A stretch of DNA of 64,000 nucleotides from Takakia lepidozioides (taxonomy: Eukaryota; Streptophyta; Takakiopsida; Takakiales; Takakiaceae), in the NCBI GenBank assembly GCA_030704615.1, contig CM060732.1, positions 43,939,053 through 44,003,052 on the forward strand, read 5' to 3'. Both the position numbers and the translations under genes were made by a program. This document shows, in pieces, positions 23,808 through 35,469 of the stretch (the stretch's first letter is position 1; every line of letters begins with the position of its first letter). The notes under the pieces are model-generated. The model had not been told where the DNA came from and ran no database searches. It saw only the letters and a program-made list of their open reading frames with translations.

Positions 23808-26800
23808 ATGATCTCCTGTGAGCCACTCATGCTGTGGCCATGCAAGACACCCTCTCATGGCGCACTTCAAAGCCTGAACACCCAAGTTCCCACATGGAGA
23901 AGGCACGTCATGGCTTCGGCTGATAAGAGTGATGGAGTTGGCTCCCGTGGAGCAGGGACGAGCAAATCCAGAGCCCAACTGCGGAGCTCTTGTAGTGATG
24001 ACAATCATGTTTTTATTGGGCTTGAGCGGCGAGAATTTGTGAGAGTGGTGGTTGCAGGGGCAGCATTGCTGAGCATGGGAGTCGCACATGCGGCTGGCGC
24101 GGAATTGGAAGGTGCTGCGGCAGCTGCTAAAAACGAGTATATCCAGAGTATTGGCTTCTCTCCCTTTTTGTTTCTGCCTTAAACTGTCCTGTTGTCTGAG
24201 GAGGGGTAGATACTGGCAGTTACGCACCCAGGTGGAGGAGCTTGCATTTAGGTGCACTTGGCAAATCTTGCACGCAACAAGTGGAGATGGAACATTATTT
24301 CTTCTTTCCTGCCTATGCAGGAGACCCTACTGTTCTTTTTCCAGAGGCTGCTCATCCCTGGCCAAGGCATTTGCTTTTGAGAGACCAGCAATGCTTGGTA
24401 GCTTACCTTCACGATGTGCTGTGTCGTTGTGCAGCCTAGTATGGAGTGCACACGTGGCCTGTTATGTTCTTGTCCCACAGGCTATGGGGGCAATCTGAAG
24501 TTTTCCAGATATCCTCTAGAAATCCCTTCACACAAATCTGCTGTGTGTGATTTGCCCAATAACAGATTTTGAAACTGTCGTATTGTCCGACAAGAATTCT
24601 TCCGGTCAAATCGGGTTTCTTGATCAAATACTGAAGTGTCATTTGATCAACAACAAAAGCAAATGGTGTGTCTCGGATCTGCTTCAAGGTAAGTCATACT
24701 ACAGGGGTCAGCCCCTGACAAAGGTACTTTCTGTCGCGCTGTGTCAAACTGGGCGTGGCGCTACAGCAGCAAACGTCTTATGAGTACATTCTCTTTCCAA
24801 ATCTGTAACGTGAAGACCGTCTACCTATGCCCGCTTTCTCTGGGAACTACAGGGAGATTGGAAGTGAAGAACATTTTTTCTTTCACTGCCCTTCATACTA
24901 TGAGATCCATGGGAGATTCAACTGTTATTCCTGGATACCCAATCTCTCATGGAGGTCTTCCATTACGAGAATCAGAAATGCTGGCAGCCTACCTGCATGG
25001 AACATTGACTCTTAGACAATCCCTTGAGCTTTAGTTGCTTTTGGGCTGTATGTGCCTACCCCACAACCAAAAAGTGGCTATTTGACAGCGTTGTCAACCT
25101 GGCTGCCACTTATGGTTGTAAATTCTGGGCACCTGGTGTCTTAGTTTCCTGGTGGGAAAAGAATCTGGAACCATTGTTGTTTCACTATTATCAGTGAATC
25201 CAGAAGGGGGCGGACATCACATCCAAGCAAGACCGCAACAGACTCATTAGAAGGGAGCTTATGGAACTACATGTCAGGAGAACTTGGAACCAATCTCACG
25301 ACAAAGCTCCATTTCTATCAAGAGACATTCTTGGTTCTCCGAGATGTTAGAATCTTGCGGACCAATTACCTTTGGACATCGTTATCTCCTTCTCTCCTGA
25401 GGGCATTGGGGCGGTTCAGGGTCGGCTCCCACAACCTACGGATAGAGACTGGCAGATGGGAAAACCTGCAACAGGAGGACCGCCTATGTCCAGCCTGCAC
25501 ACGGCGCAACCGGGAAATTGAAACTGAAGAACACTTCTTCTTCTATTGCCCTCTATACTGTGAGATCCGTGGGAGATTCCACTGTCTATTCCACCAAACC
25601 CAATCTCTCACTGAAGTCTTCCACTCTGAGGATCAGAAATGCTGGGCAGCTTACGTGCACAAGGCCTTCACCCTTAGACAATCGCTTGAGCAATAATTTT
25701 TATTTTTGGCTCTGGTTTTGTTTCCTCTCTCATGTTTTCTTCCATTTTTTTCCCATAAGCTCTATTGGCTTTCCGTGGACGTTATAAAGCACCATTTCAT
25801 TTCATTTCATTTCTTCCGCTTGTCCCTTAAGCTCTTTGAGCTTCCCATAGACGTTATAAAGTACCAATGCATTTCATTTCTGTCTAGTCATTTCTTGGTT
25901 TATTCTACCTTGTCCCATGGGCTCACCGCCTCACCGCATATCAGACAGCATGCTCCTTTCTTCTTTCTTCTCTCACAACTGCTTATGGTCAGGATGGATT
26001 ACGAGTATTTTTCGGAGGTCTAAGCATGTTGTATGGGATGGGTGCATGCAGGGTGTGGATAAGTTGAGAAAGTAATATGACTGTAGTGTGTGCATGATGG
26101 CGCACAAACAAGGGCTCTGCAGTGCCAATATAAGCTGTTTCTGTGTTGGCATATGTGGAGCAGAGCTGCTTGAGAGGTCCCGTGCTAACAAGGCCAAATA
26201 TGATAAACAGGTAGGCCATCCCTCTTTTCACGTGTTTCATGCAATGCTTGTACCAGCACAGTTGCAGTAGGTTTGCTCTGTTTTTCTGTTTTTGTGTCTG
26301 TGTTTGTCTACATTTGGGGGTTTTCATTCTTCGTCTCTGTCCTCCTCCAAGCTCAAGTCTCAAAGAGGGACACCAGAAGCAAACATCAATGTAAGCCTCC
26401 ATACTCTGGTCTTCTGCGCAGCTGTAAATGAAATTGCAGTGAGGTAAGGTTTGAGACAAATGAATAGCCTCCTCTCTCCTGTTTATGACTTACATGACGG
26501 AGATTTCAGCCTGGAGCACCCTCACACATTTACTCTTCATTTGTGGCTATGGGCAGCGGCTGGATGACTATTACAAGCGCAATTACAGAGACTATTTCGA
26601 GTTTGTGGAGGTAATCTTATCCTATAATAGCCCACTCACACTTGCAGGTAACTTAACCTGTTGGCTGTAATTATCTATGAGCTCGGGCTTACTACATATA
26701 CACACCACACTACCCCCTGCCAAGGCGCAGGTGAGATAATGAAATCATACACATGAGGTTTTCCGTTGTCATATGATGCTTTTTATGGTGGCAAGGCCTA

Positions 26801-26971
26801 AAGAAACATTCTCCTGCAACAATCCTGTGATGTTCTTCTTTGAACAAAAATGCTCACACTGATGATAGTTCTTTTCATGGGTTTTGAATGCAGGGTACCC
26901 TGAAAAACAAGGGTGAACTATCAGAGGCGGAGAAAGGTATAGTTGAGTGGCTTGCAAAGAACAAACGCTGA
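23808..26971 (+). CDS. Plastid thylakoid-lumen-type protein, Ycf37-homologue-like family (four exons)
   Basis: Exons 23808-24147, 26164-26210, 26557-26610 and 26894-26971 (TGA) join in phase at GT-AG sites into 172 residues. Exon 1 has a Ser/Thr-rich transit region, then ERREFVRVVVAGAALLSMG and an AHA-A cleavage-type end, which is a twin-arginine-like lumen signal. The mature part joins KNEYIQ with KLLERSRANKAKYDKQ, then RLDDYYKRNYRDYFEF and a tail with LSEAEKGIVEWLAKNKR. I recall this tail from a small plant family annotated as a homologue of cyanobacterial Ycf37; function is unproven. The ATG at 23808 is chosen because the signal follows normally from it, but an in-frame ATG at 23658 exists. 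Intron 1 (2,016 bp) holds LINE remnants in sense orientation. The start lies about 620 bp from the start of the divergent Rab23-like gene. Confidence 0.78.
24436..24690 (-). pseudogene. Possible LTR-retrotransposon RNase H fragment
   Basis: On the minus strand a short frame carries FAFVVDQMTLQYLIKKPDLT near 24610-24675, resembling the TDH..L.YL...P.LTGR segment of Ty3/gypsy RNase H. The rest of the frame does not match well. It lies in intron 1 of the plastid-protein gene. Confidence 0.4.
24700..25035 (+). pseudogene. Non-LTR retrotransposon 3' end, decayed copy 1
   Basis: In broken frames it contains the same terminal region as the next copy: EEHFFFHCPSYYEIHGRFN in one frame, then a tail equivalent to LTLRQSLEL followed by a stop at 25033. 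It sits in intron 1 of the Ycf37-like gene. Confidence 0.65.
25180..25880 (+). pseudogene. Non-LTR retrotransposon 3' end, copy 2, with repeated tail
   Basis: The open frame 25271-25696 has LRIETGRWENLQQEDRLCPA followed by EEHFFFYCPLYCEIRGRF, the Cys/His zinc-binding region found at the C-terminus of some LINE reverse transcriptases. A 3' tail follows with ATTTC repeats (25794-25820) and a diverged duplicate of the tail unit (GACGTTATAAAG at 25779 and 25849). The 5' part of the LINE is missing, as expected of 5'-truncated insertions. Confidence 0.75.
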
Positions 26972-27565
26972 ATTGGCCATATTTTTCTGGTGGAATAGAG
27001 GAGTCCCCTGCAGTTTGGAGCAGTTATTCTGCATCAGAGCCTTTTCCTGCTCTAGAGCCTTTTCCTCCCTAATTCTACCTACTGGTCTGAGGTGAAGATA
27101 GCTTCAGGCTGTTATTCTCTTTGCAATCCATTTCTAAAATCTACAGCAGATGCTTCAGTAAAATTGCCGCACTTGTGAGTAGTGGCAGATCAGTATTATA
27201 TAGTCATAGAGTTGCCTCACGTATCTACCTCTACAGGTTTTACAGATTCAGCAGCTTTTGAATATCATGCTCAATGGAGCAAATGGACTATTCTGTATAT
27301 TCTAAAAAGATTTCCTTGGGCATTCGGTTGCAAGAACAAATTATTCTCTTGTCATTCTATACACAAGAAAGAGTATTGGTTATTATGCATTGGCTCAGAG
27401 AGAGATATACACCATTAGCCATCTCTTGAAAAAGAGCTCGTTATAATGGAGTTTCTTCCATTCCATTGGATATGGCCGCAAATTGGCATTATGCAGGTCC
27501 TTAGGAAGATTCACAAGATTTCCCTTGATGATGACATCCAGTTCGTTTTGTGCTTCCACAATAAC

Positions 27566-27900
27566 CTGAAGTGGCAAAGCTTCTCAGTTCAACCTCAACA
27601 AAATCCGCTTCCTCACATAAAGAAGGATCACTTCTGACCTCCAGACCTGTTTGTTGAGCCATCGTAGCATCAAGATTCCAAATTTTCAACCACTCAACAT
27701 TCTCTGCGGGCTCTGGAAACCGCACACGTCAAAGTGGAGAAGGGCCGTGTGGATTCTCAGCGAGCTCTCGTGCCAAGTGTTTGCGTGGATTGTTAGAATA
27801 ATGACGATAACGAGATGGTGGCTTGCACATGCCCGGTACAAAGAAGATTGAAACAGCGCCTTTCAACTTTCAGCCAAGCTTGCATGACCCTCCACCAAAT
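27566..27900 (-). pseudogene. Unrecognised coding-like stretch, minus strand
   Basis: A minus-strand frame with SRYRHYSNNPRKHLARELAE (about 27770-27840) runs into a TGA, then goes on in the same frame with RFPEPAENVEWLKIWNLD and SDPSLCEEADFVEVELRSF up to a CAG/GTTATT donor-like site at 27566. The composition looks like real protein, but I know no family. It may be an exon with a misread stop, two exons, or a relic. Confidence 0.33.
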
Positions 27901-28219
27901 TGGAGAGAATATCCAAAATGAAGCCGAGTCGGAGATGCAAGCAGGCAGAAAAGAACAAAGAGCTATCTACCATAGACGTCTTCTTATAATTTCTTGTATG
28001 ATCATTTTTTCGTGTCCAGGGTTCAGGGTTTACCTAGGTGAATTTCAGTGGAAGTATGATGTGGTTTCTGTGGGCAAAGAAAGAGTAGTTTGGGGAAGCC
28101 TTTGAGAAAGCCTAGCGTAAGTCGCTGCGTGGCGCAACTTCCTCCCCTGCATCGTTCATGCTTACGGTTGACGGGGCTGCCAATGTCCAGAGTTTGGGTA
28201 TGTCTGTTGCAACTCAAAT

Positions 28220-30630
28220 GATCGAAACATTGGAATGTGGGTTTTGACTATGATGCTGATGTTGTATAGTTTGAATCACATTCTTCTCCAGCAATTGCCC
28301 ATTTGTCTCCCCCTTGGCTGCTTGGGAAGGCTTGATTGTTGCCTCTTTTACAGGAGCTTTTTTCGGTTGTTTGTCGGCTAGGATTTCTAGAGCATTGTCG
28401 TATCGAGGACATTTCTTTCCCCGGGGTTAGACCATCAGTATTCAATTCATCACAGGGCAGGTATACTTTGGCTGGGGATGGGTTGACAGGCTACTATCTT
28501 TTACTGTGGCTCTCGATGGCGATGTCTCTGAGAAGCACCTACCGCACACTTTCGACTCGTAAGCAATGTGGCATGTTATCATTATTTTTATTCTATGTCC
28601 AACGAGACTAGGAAAGAGCTGCAGTATCCTTGACGGAAGAAATTTTAACCGTTTCTTATTGAGGGATCAGAGTACAACGTTGAACTCCATCACATGGTTT
28701 TTCAGTGAGATTGGTGGTGGTAAATAAGTCCCAGTGAGAGCATTGGCCAAGGTGAATAGCAAAGAGCAGTGATATTCTTAAAGAGAGCAGTTGTACCGTT
28801 TTCAATTTGAGAGATCAGCGTACAACAAAAACTTCATCATCTGGTTCTCATGGAGATTAATGGTGGTAGGTAAGGCTAGCAGTTGGGGTAACTTCACTAA
28901 AACTCGATGTGGAAGTTTGAACTTTGCCAGATGAGGGTGGGTGGATGCCCAGAAGCATGTCGGTGATTGTGGTCTGGAGATTGTGGTCTGGAAACATAAC
29001 TGGTCCCGCAACCTTTCAATTTGTTAATGTTTGTTTTGAATTTGTGTCTGCATGTGTGCAGACCTCTAAACTTAGTAACTCGAGCAGTGTCTAAAGTTAG
29101 TCTAACTCCAGCAGGTTCGGGCAGGCATCCAAGTATTTGATGCAGTGGGGCAGATTCTGCGTAGTGAACCCTGGCAACTGGTAAATATGTCATTCCTTGT
29201 TGCAGAGTACTAACGGAAATTCTAGCTGCTCTCCTCCAATAATTGTATCTCTTCAGCCCATGACATGTCTCTATCTTTATTTTGCATTGAGGTCTGCAGA
29301 ATTTTATAGTGGAGCAGTGGCTGGTGTAAGGATGGTGCACACATGGATCACGCATGCATGATCAAGTTTTGGGGCTGGCATCACAAAGAGCAGTTGCGGC
29401 AAGAACAAGCCAAGATACACCTCAGGATGACATAGGGAGGTCTGCATAGTGCTAAATGCAAAAGAAGTAACTTCAACTGCAAACAAGTTCATTGGAAGCA
29501 AGCTATATACCAGTGACATGCAGGGTATGTGGACGGACTGTCGAGTCTTCCATTATGGTGTGTGAAGGATTGTCGCGGGTGCTACATCTCAAAGCTACAG
29601 GACGCAAGTGCACTGACAGGTTGAAGTTTACACACCTTTTCTGCCGAAGCTGATTATTAGCTCTCTAGGGATTGCATTAATTAGGTCATGCTGTTTACAA
29701 AATGAGTAGATGTTTTGTCACTTGGATACATCTACACTTTAGAATGGTCAAGCAAATTTAGCTTTTGTCAGGCTAGGTCAAGGTCACTTTCATTTGTGGT
29801 TATAAGTGTCGGGATATGTTTTTGGGAATATCACATACGAAGTAGAAAATTCATGGTTCTTGAAGATACCAAAAGGACTTCTCCTGTCTCCTCTCTTTTC
29901 ATTCAATAAAGAAAGAAGAATGGAAGGAGACAATGCTTAGAGAATTGAGGAGTTGTTGTGGAGTTCTGTGAACTAAGGAAATCAGTGATACTGTAGACCT
30001 TCAAGATCTTAGCGATGTACACCCAAAGATTCAACAGGTGTAGGACCTCAGCAAAGATTCAAGAGGTGTGGGCATTGAAAGTGGAATGTTATAAAGCAGG
30101 AGGAACTGGCAAGGAAAAATGTATGAGCTTGACTCAGAAGTTTTGAAAAAAGAGGGTGGTAAGAAAACCATGTTTGTCATGGTTTTGTACTCAAAGAGAT
30201 ACTTAACATGCTATTCAACTAGATAGGAGATCTGACTTGACAATGTCTGTGTGAAATTACATGCACTTCCATTATCTTTTGTACTAGGATACCAGTCTCC
30301 ACACTCTCCACATTTCATTTCTTTGGGTTTGGCTAACAAATCTTATCATGGCCAATGTGTCTTACTTCACATAGTTGTGATGAGCTAGGAGGGCATGATC
30401 TTGAGGGCTGCTTGTTTTTATTGCAGGATTGAGTAAGAAATTTGAGCGTTTCTCCAGATTGCAACCCTTGCAAAAAGCACCTTTGGTTGTAGAAACGATG
30501 CTTCCCTGAAAAATATGTGTGATGTGACCACAAGAACAGTGCACTTATATCCCAGGCAAACTTTGCATGTGACTATAATAGCCTGTTAGCATTTCAGCCT
30601 GGTTGCAAGCTGTTAGTTAGCTTTGACAAG
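28220..30630. other. Intergenic stretch, no gene recognised
   Basis: Only short open frames without motifs. A LINE or LTR signature was not seen. The 3' part should contain the promoter and leader of the glycosyltransferase gene, but no sharp TATA box stands out. Confidence 0.4.
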
Positions 30631-32247
30631 ATGTCTGATTGTGGGCTGGGATCAACACGTCTTTGTGAAAAGGAGCCGGTAGTCCAATTGAGCGAAGGTT
30701 CCAGGGTTGAAGATGAGGCCTCTTTGGTGGGGGTGAAGGCACGTTTTAGATACTTTTGCCAGCGGATTGTGAAGTTCAGACAAGACTGGATGTTCTCTAT
30801 TGGGTTGTGTGTGCTTGTGTTGGTTTTGAGCGCATTCGTGGCTTATGCATTGGATAGGAGATTTCCAATCATTATCAAGATTGGGATACACCGATTGCAG
30901 CACTCCCGCTATTTCCCAAGCCTTATTCAGAAGTGGGTGTTGCATCAATACAACAGGGCTGACAAACAGGTGTTTAGTGATTTGACGGGGAAGGAACAAA
31001 TGCTCACTTATCCACTGCTGTGGATGGCCCCCTTCTTATCAGGTGGTGGCTATTGTTCAGAGGCCATCTCATATGCATCTGCCCTGGAAGCCACTAAGTT
31101 GGTGCCCAACCTCAATATTCAGCAGCATGGAGACCTTGAAAGTTTGGTTTTCTGGCAGGGTTTGCCATATGACACCAAGAAGCTGTTGCTCTCACTTCTT
31201 ATGAAGGAAGCTCAGGTGACGAACAGCATAGTCATTTGCCACAGTGAACCGGGGGCCTGGTATCCAGCTCTCTTCCAGACAGTCCAGTGCCCTCCAACTG
31301 GTTATGACGAGCCAATGTACGTGATAGGCCGCACAATGTTTGAGACAGACAGGGTCACTCCCCATCATGTGGAGAGGTGCAACAAGATGGATGAGGTATG
31401 GGTGCCCTCTCAATTCCATCTGGAGACTTTCACACAAAGTGGGGTAATGCCAGAGAAATTGGTGAAGGTGGTGCAGGCTGTTGACACACAGTTCTTCAAC
31501 CCGGCAAGAGTGAAACCGTTGCAATTGTCTGCAGACCGGCTCCTATTGGGCTCAAAGGTAGAGAACGTGGAGAAGACAAAAGAACCTTATGTTTATTTGA
31601 GCATCTTCAAGTGGGAGAGGCGCAAGGGCTGGGATATACTGATCACAGCGTATCTGCAAGAGTTCTCAGGTAAAGATAATGTGGCCCTGTACCTACTCAC
31701 AAACCCCTACCATACAACAAATCGGGATTTTGCTGCCTTGGTGGAAGAATTCGTGAGGAAGCTTGGGATTCCGGAGCCACATGCAGGCTGGCCAGCCATT
31801 TACTTGCTTGACCGACACATTCCTCAAGGTGATATGCCGCGATTGTATAAATTTGCACATTGTTTTGTGCTTCCTTCTAGAGGAGAAGGGTGGGGTCGCC
31901 CACATGTGGAGGCCATGGCTATGGAGTTGCCTGTCATTGCAACCAATTGGTCTGGGATGACAGAGTACATGACCAACTACAATAGCTATCCTCTGCCCGT
32001 AGACAGAATGGTGAGGGTGCCTGAGGGTCCATTCCAGGGGCATCTTTGGGCAGAACCTTCAGTCCATAGTCTGCAGTTTTTGATGAGGCATGTGTTTACC
32101 AATCCAAAGGAGGCTGATGGGAGAGGGAAGGTAGCCCGGAAGGACATGGTGACGAAGTATGCTCCGGATGTTGTTGCCAAGGGCATCCTGGAGCAGCTCA
32201 TGCGGATACAGTATATGCTTAATTTGAGGAAGGGGAGTGGTATTTGA
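30631..32247 (+). CDS. GT4-type glycosyltransferase, single-pass membrane protein, intronless
   Basis: 538 codons, one exon. A basic N-terminal tail of about 50 residues is followed by one hydrophobic segment (about residues 54-72), a type II Golgi or ER anchor. The catalytic part has VICHSEPGAWYP, then VDEVWVPSQFH-type spacing (MDEVWVPSQFHLETF), a nucleotide-sugar half with YVYLSIFKWERRKGWD, and the GT4 signature RGEGWGRPHVEAMAMELPVI (about residues 415-434) holding the EX7E pair. It closes with NWSGMTEYM. The plant homologues I recall are single-copy, poorly characterised glycosyltransferase-superfamily proteins. Donor and acceptor cannot be told. Full length, no frame damage, codon pattern steady. 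Confidence 0.9.
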   Translation: MSDCGLGSTRLCEKEPVVQLSEGSRVEDEASLVGVKARFRYFCQRIVKFRQDWMFSIGLCVLVLVLSAFVAYALDRRFPIIIKIGIHRLQHSRYFPSLIQKWVLHQYNRADKQVFSDLTGKEQMLTYPLLWMAPFLSGGGYCSEAISYASALEATKLVPNLNIQQHGDLESLVFWQGLPYDTKKLLLSLLMKEAQVTNSIVICHSEPGAWYPALFQTVQCPPTGYDEPMYVIGRTMFETDRVTPHHVERCNKMDEVWVPSQFHLETFTQSGVMPEKLVKVVQAVDTQFFNPARVKPLQLSADRLLLGSKVENVEKTKEPYVYLSIFKWERRKGWDILITAYLQEFSGKDNVALYLLTNPYHTTNRDFAALVEEFVRKLGIPEPHAGWPAIYLLDRHIPQGDMPRLYKFAHCFVLPSRGEGWGRPHVEAMAMELPVIATNWSGMTEYMTNYNSYPLPVDRMVRVPEGPFQGHLWAEPSVHSLQFLMRHVFTNPKEADGRGKVARKDMVTKYAPDVVAKGILEQLMRIQYMLNLRKGSGI

Positions 32248-33015
32248 GGACTGCTGTGGATCTCTGCCACTCATTTTGACCTGGCCAGAAGGTCGGTTTT
32301 TCCTTTCTTTGGCATACACAGGAAATCCCAGGGAAATCTTGGGGATTGTTTTATGTATGTAATGTCAGTCTATGGTCAAATTAATGTCTGGGTGTTGGGC
32401 TAACCCCTTACCAAATTGCAGGAAGGTATTTCTGAGAGGGACTAGGCTTTCCCATGGAGGCCCTCTTCAATTGTACACAGCTCCTCAACAAGAGAAAGTA
32501 GCAAGAAATGCTGACACAAGCATTCAAAGTGCTCCTTGTAATTCTTCTTGTGTAGGAAGCCACAAATGCTCAAATCCTTCCTTGCAGTTCAGCTGTCATT
32601 TTAACTGACCAGTATGTAATCATAAGTGGAAAAAAGGTTGAAGTTGAAGTTTGTTGGAGGAGGGATTGGGCCCACAAGTAAAAGATTAGCCGGGACCAGA
32701 TTATAATCACCTGTTGAGATCCATTTTCACCTGTTTAAACAGCAATTATCTAGTTTCTTGTTCAGGAGGAGAATCCACCTCTTGAGTCTATGATGAATGA
32801 AGTACATTGCCTTGGTGCAGTGCTCAGACCCTCCCTATTATAGTTATGAATTGGTCGTGCAATTATTGAATGATTGTGTATTGCTTTTCAATTATATTAA
32901 ATACTATATTGGGCAACTTATGCGCAACAAGAACAACAAGCAGGTAGTTGTGTAATGGCTCCACCTTGATTACAAAACTTAAATGCTAGTGCTAAATATA
33001 ATGGAAGTCAATGTA
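32248..33015. other. 3' flank of glycosyltransferase gene
   Basis: No gene recognised. AT-rich towards 32900, with a short GA repeat at 33020. Confidence 0.4.
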
Positions 33016-33019
33016 AAAG

Positions 33020-33486
33020 AGAGAGAGAGATGACTCCGGCCGAGGCCCGCGTAACTAAGAGCCACTTCGCCTTGCGACTACTGCCCCCTTTCGGGGGTCG
33101 GCCCTAAGTCAATAGAATATAATAAAACTGAAGGAATAAATCCCAAGGTAAAATGTTGCCAATATTGTCAAAGTAGTCATATATTGCAACGAAAAATCAC
33201 AAACAATTTACAAAATTGGATACTAAAATCCAAACATGCTTCACGTATGAAAGTGCCCACTCTCAATAGCGTGTCTATCATCATAAAGTAGTTGAAGAGG
33301 GGTACACGCAACAAATTGATCGCCCACAGAAAACATTACTATTTTATTTACTCGAGACCATAACCGAACTGGTCTTTGCAAATAATTTGTAAAGAGAGAT
33401 AGAAGACTCCGGCCGAAGCCGGCGTAACTAAGAGCCACTTCGCCTTGCGGCTACTGCCCCTTTTCAAGGGTGGGCCCTATGTGAAA
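33020..33486 (+). repeat. Pair of roughly 95-bp direct repeats around a 265-bp centre
   Basis: Two copies (about 33020-33122 and 33388-33486) share GACTCCGGCCGA, GCGTAACTAAGAGCCACTTC and a CTACTGCCCC..TTTC...GG.CGG.CCTA end. The arrangement could be a very small non-autonomous LTR (TRIM-like) element or a segmental duplication. The ends are not TG...CA. Confidence 0.5.
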
Positions 33487-33517
33487 TGCCGGTGCCCAGG
33501 GGGCACTAAATGACCGG

Positions 33518-33976
33518 TTGATGGAGAGAAGCCCGAGCCAAAGGTACCACATAGTACCCAAGGGGACTCACGGGAACCCCATGGGTACCCACAGGTACCT
33601 AAAGGCGACTGGAATACCTAGGGGGCAAGAAGGGTATAGATTCAAGCTGACGTTTGTTGGTAATGATAGCGGTAAGAAAGCGGAGCGCTGTGAGGTGTAT
33701 AGCTTTAAAGCATTTATGGATGGAAGTGAGATGAAGTTTAAAGTTGTTGGCATTATGTATGCCCCCTCTAGTGCCAGCAGAGATGACAGTAAGGGGGCCT
33801 GTGGCCCATCCTCGCCTGCGGATAGCAAGGATAAGTGGTGCATATTTTTGGCGTTTTTCGAGGATAGAGGAGTTGGGGAAACAGTCGTGGCAATATGTAA
33901 ATTCTATGAAATGGATGGTGTAAGCAGGGGACGGTTCAGTGGGTGGAAGAGCATTAGTGGGAAGTCCCTGGACTAG
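33518..33976 (+). CDS. Small unrecognised open frame
   Basis: 152 codons. The first 40 are drawn from a GGTACCCA-rich low-complexity tract and are unlikely to be real coding sequence. The rest has an even composition with KAFMDGSEMKFKVVG and WCIFLAFFEDRGVGETVV. No family was recognised. It may be chance or a transposon relic. Confidence 0.22.
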   Translation: MMERSPSQRYHIVPKGTHGNPMGTHRYLKATGIPRGQEGYRFKLTFVGNDSGKKAERCEVYSFKAFMDGSEMKFKVVGIMYAPSSASRDDSKGACGPSSPADSKDKWCIFLAFFEDRGVGETVVAICKFYEMDGVSRGRFSGWKSISGKSLD

Positions 33977-33979
33977 AAA

Positions 33980-34640
33980 GATATCCGGGCAGAGTCGGAC
34001 AGGGCATTTGCAGGGTGAGTGAGGACTGCATTTACAGGGAAGCAGCCACGGTGGTACCGTATGGTCCGGGGGTCGGCCTTGATAGGTACCTGCATTGATG
34101 AGTGAGAACCATCGAGTGACATCACCTTTGAGGAGGAGTTTATGGATATGTCATACTGCGTGGTTATGTCGAGCAATACGGAGTCCGTGGATGACGAGGT
34201 GGGGACAGCTATTGAGAAGATGGGGCCAGGTATCGCGGGTCGCGTGGATGTGGGAACAAAGTGGGCAGTGCGGGGAAAGGAAGCGGGTGGGCCAGAAGGT
34301 GTGCTTGCGTTGATGATCCATGTATTGGGCGTATCTGAATTTGAGGGTCTGTCGTAGTTGAGCATCAGATACGGCTTTAGTGTACCAAAAGTGGTTTGAT
34401 AGTTTGTGGTGGAGTACAGTGGATTGGATATGTAGTTTGGTATGGCTAAGAGAAGCCGAGGCTTGTTTGTTAGCTTCTTTAGTCATAGTAGAAAGAAGGT
34501 TCCGGATTGGCCAGGGTTCTGATGGGTTGGGTACCGGGTGAAGCAGCCAAAAGGGGTGTGCATGTGCGATGTGGATGGGGTCTGCCAAAGGTTCAACTGG
34601 GGGTTTGGAGGCCCCTAGTTGGCTAAACAAAAAATGGCAC
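33980..34640 (-). pseudogene. RTE-like LINE, C-terminal end
   Basis: The minus-strand frame 34630-34151 ends with LRQTLKFRYAQYM, a CPLC...H zinc-binding pattern, DTWPHLLNSCPH and GLRIARHNHAV. After that a different frame continues with NAGTYQGRPPDHTVPPWLLP near 34060-34090. This order is typical of the 3' end of plant RTE-type reverse transcriptase ORFs. The upstream endonuclease and RT parts are missing, so it is a 5'-truncated copy with frameshifts. Confidence 0.72.
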
Positions 34641-34984
34641 GATTATCACTTTCCAAACCTCCACAAACAACATTGTGTTGGACATTTTTTGAACAAATTC
34701 TTCGATTGTATAAACACCATGTAGCTCCGAGAGGGCTTCCGAAGAAAAGTGGATTTGAATCATTTCGGCCACTTCATCAGTAGGCGATTATAAAGTTTGT
34801 GGAAAATGTTTCATGCTTGACGACGTAGATCCCTGGATGATATTTCATAATACAACAAATAAGCAACCGAATCAAAGAAACAGTCTCCGACAATATAATG
34901 GTAATTGTGTACACGTTGCAAATTCTGATACTATAATATTAAATCTATATCTATATCCATATTAATGGTAATAATAAACTATAT

Positions 34985-35160
34985 GTTTGGATCAATGAAG
35001 TTTGTAAAATTGAAAGCTGAAGTCTGTAAAACTGAAAGAGAAAAAATTGTAGCTGAAAATTAACTGACATGTCTGAATGAATGATTGACTGAAAATCTTA
35101 CTGAAAACTGAAAACTGAAAACTGAAATTTGTATAACTGAAAACTAAAGTCTGTAATAAC
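34985..35160. repeat. ACTGAAA-type simple repeat tract
   Basis: Runs of (ACTGAAA)n with variants, the purest at about 35098-35128. AT-rich low-complexity sequence surrounds it. Confidence 0.7.
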
Positions 35161-35469
35161 TCATAGCAATGGCAGCTTCCATAATATTGCATATGTAACA
35201 GCTCCCTTACGAAACTGTTGCACTAATCGTTCATATTCTGCATAAAATTCTGGTAGAAAACTGAAATCTTTGCAAGAAAGTGCTGATGGTGTCTTTGTAA
35301 ATGAAGTTGAGTACCGAATAAATATGACCTAAATGAATGACATAAATGAAAGACCTAAAAAAGAAAGACCAAAAGACTTTTGTTTTCGACCATTAAGTTT
35401 TGCAAAATCGAATAAATATAACCTAAATGAAAGACCCAAAAATGAACTACCAAAAAAAAAAAACCTCTC

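Noticed and set aside
25989-26459. 156-codon minus-strand frame
   Set aside because: It overlaps the second exon of the plastid-protein gene on the opposite strand and has no motif or splice support.
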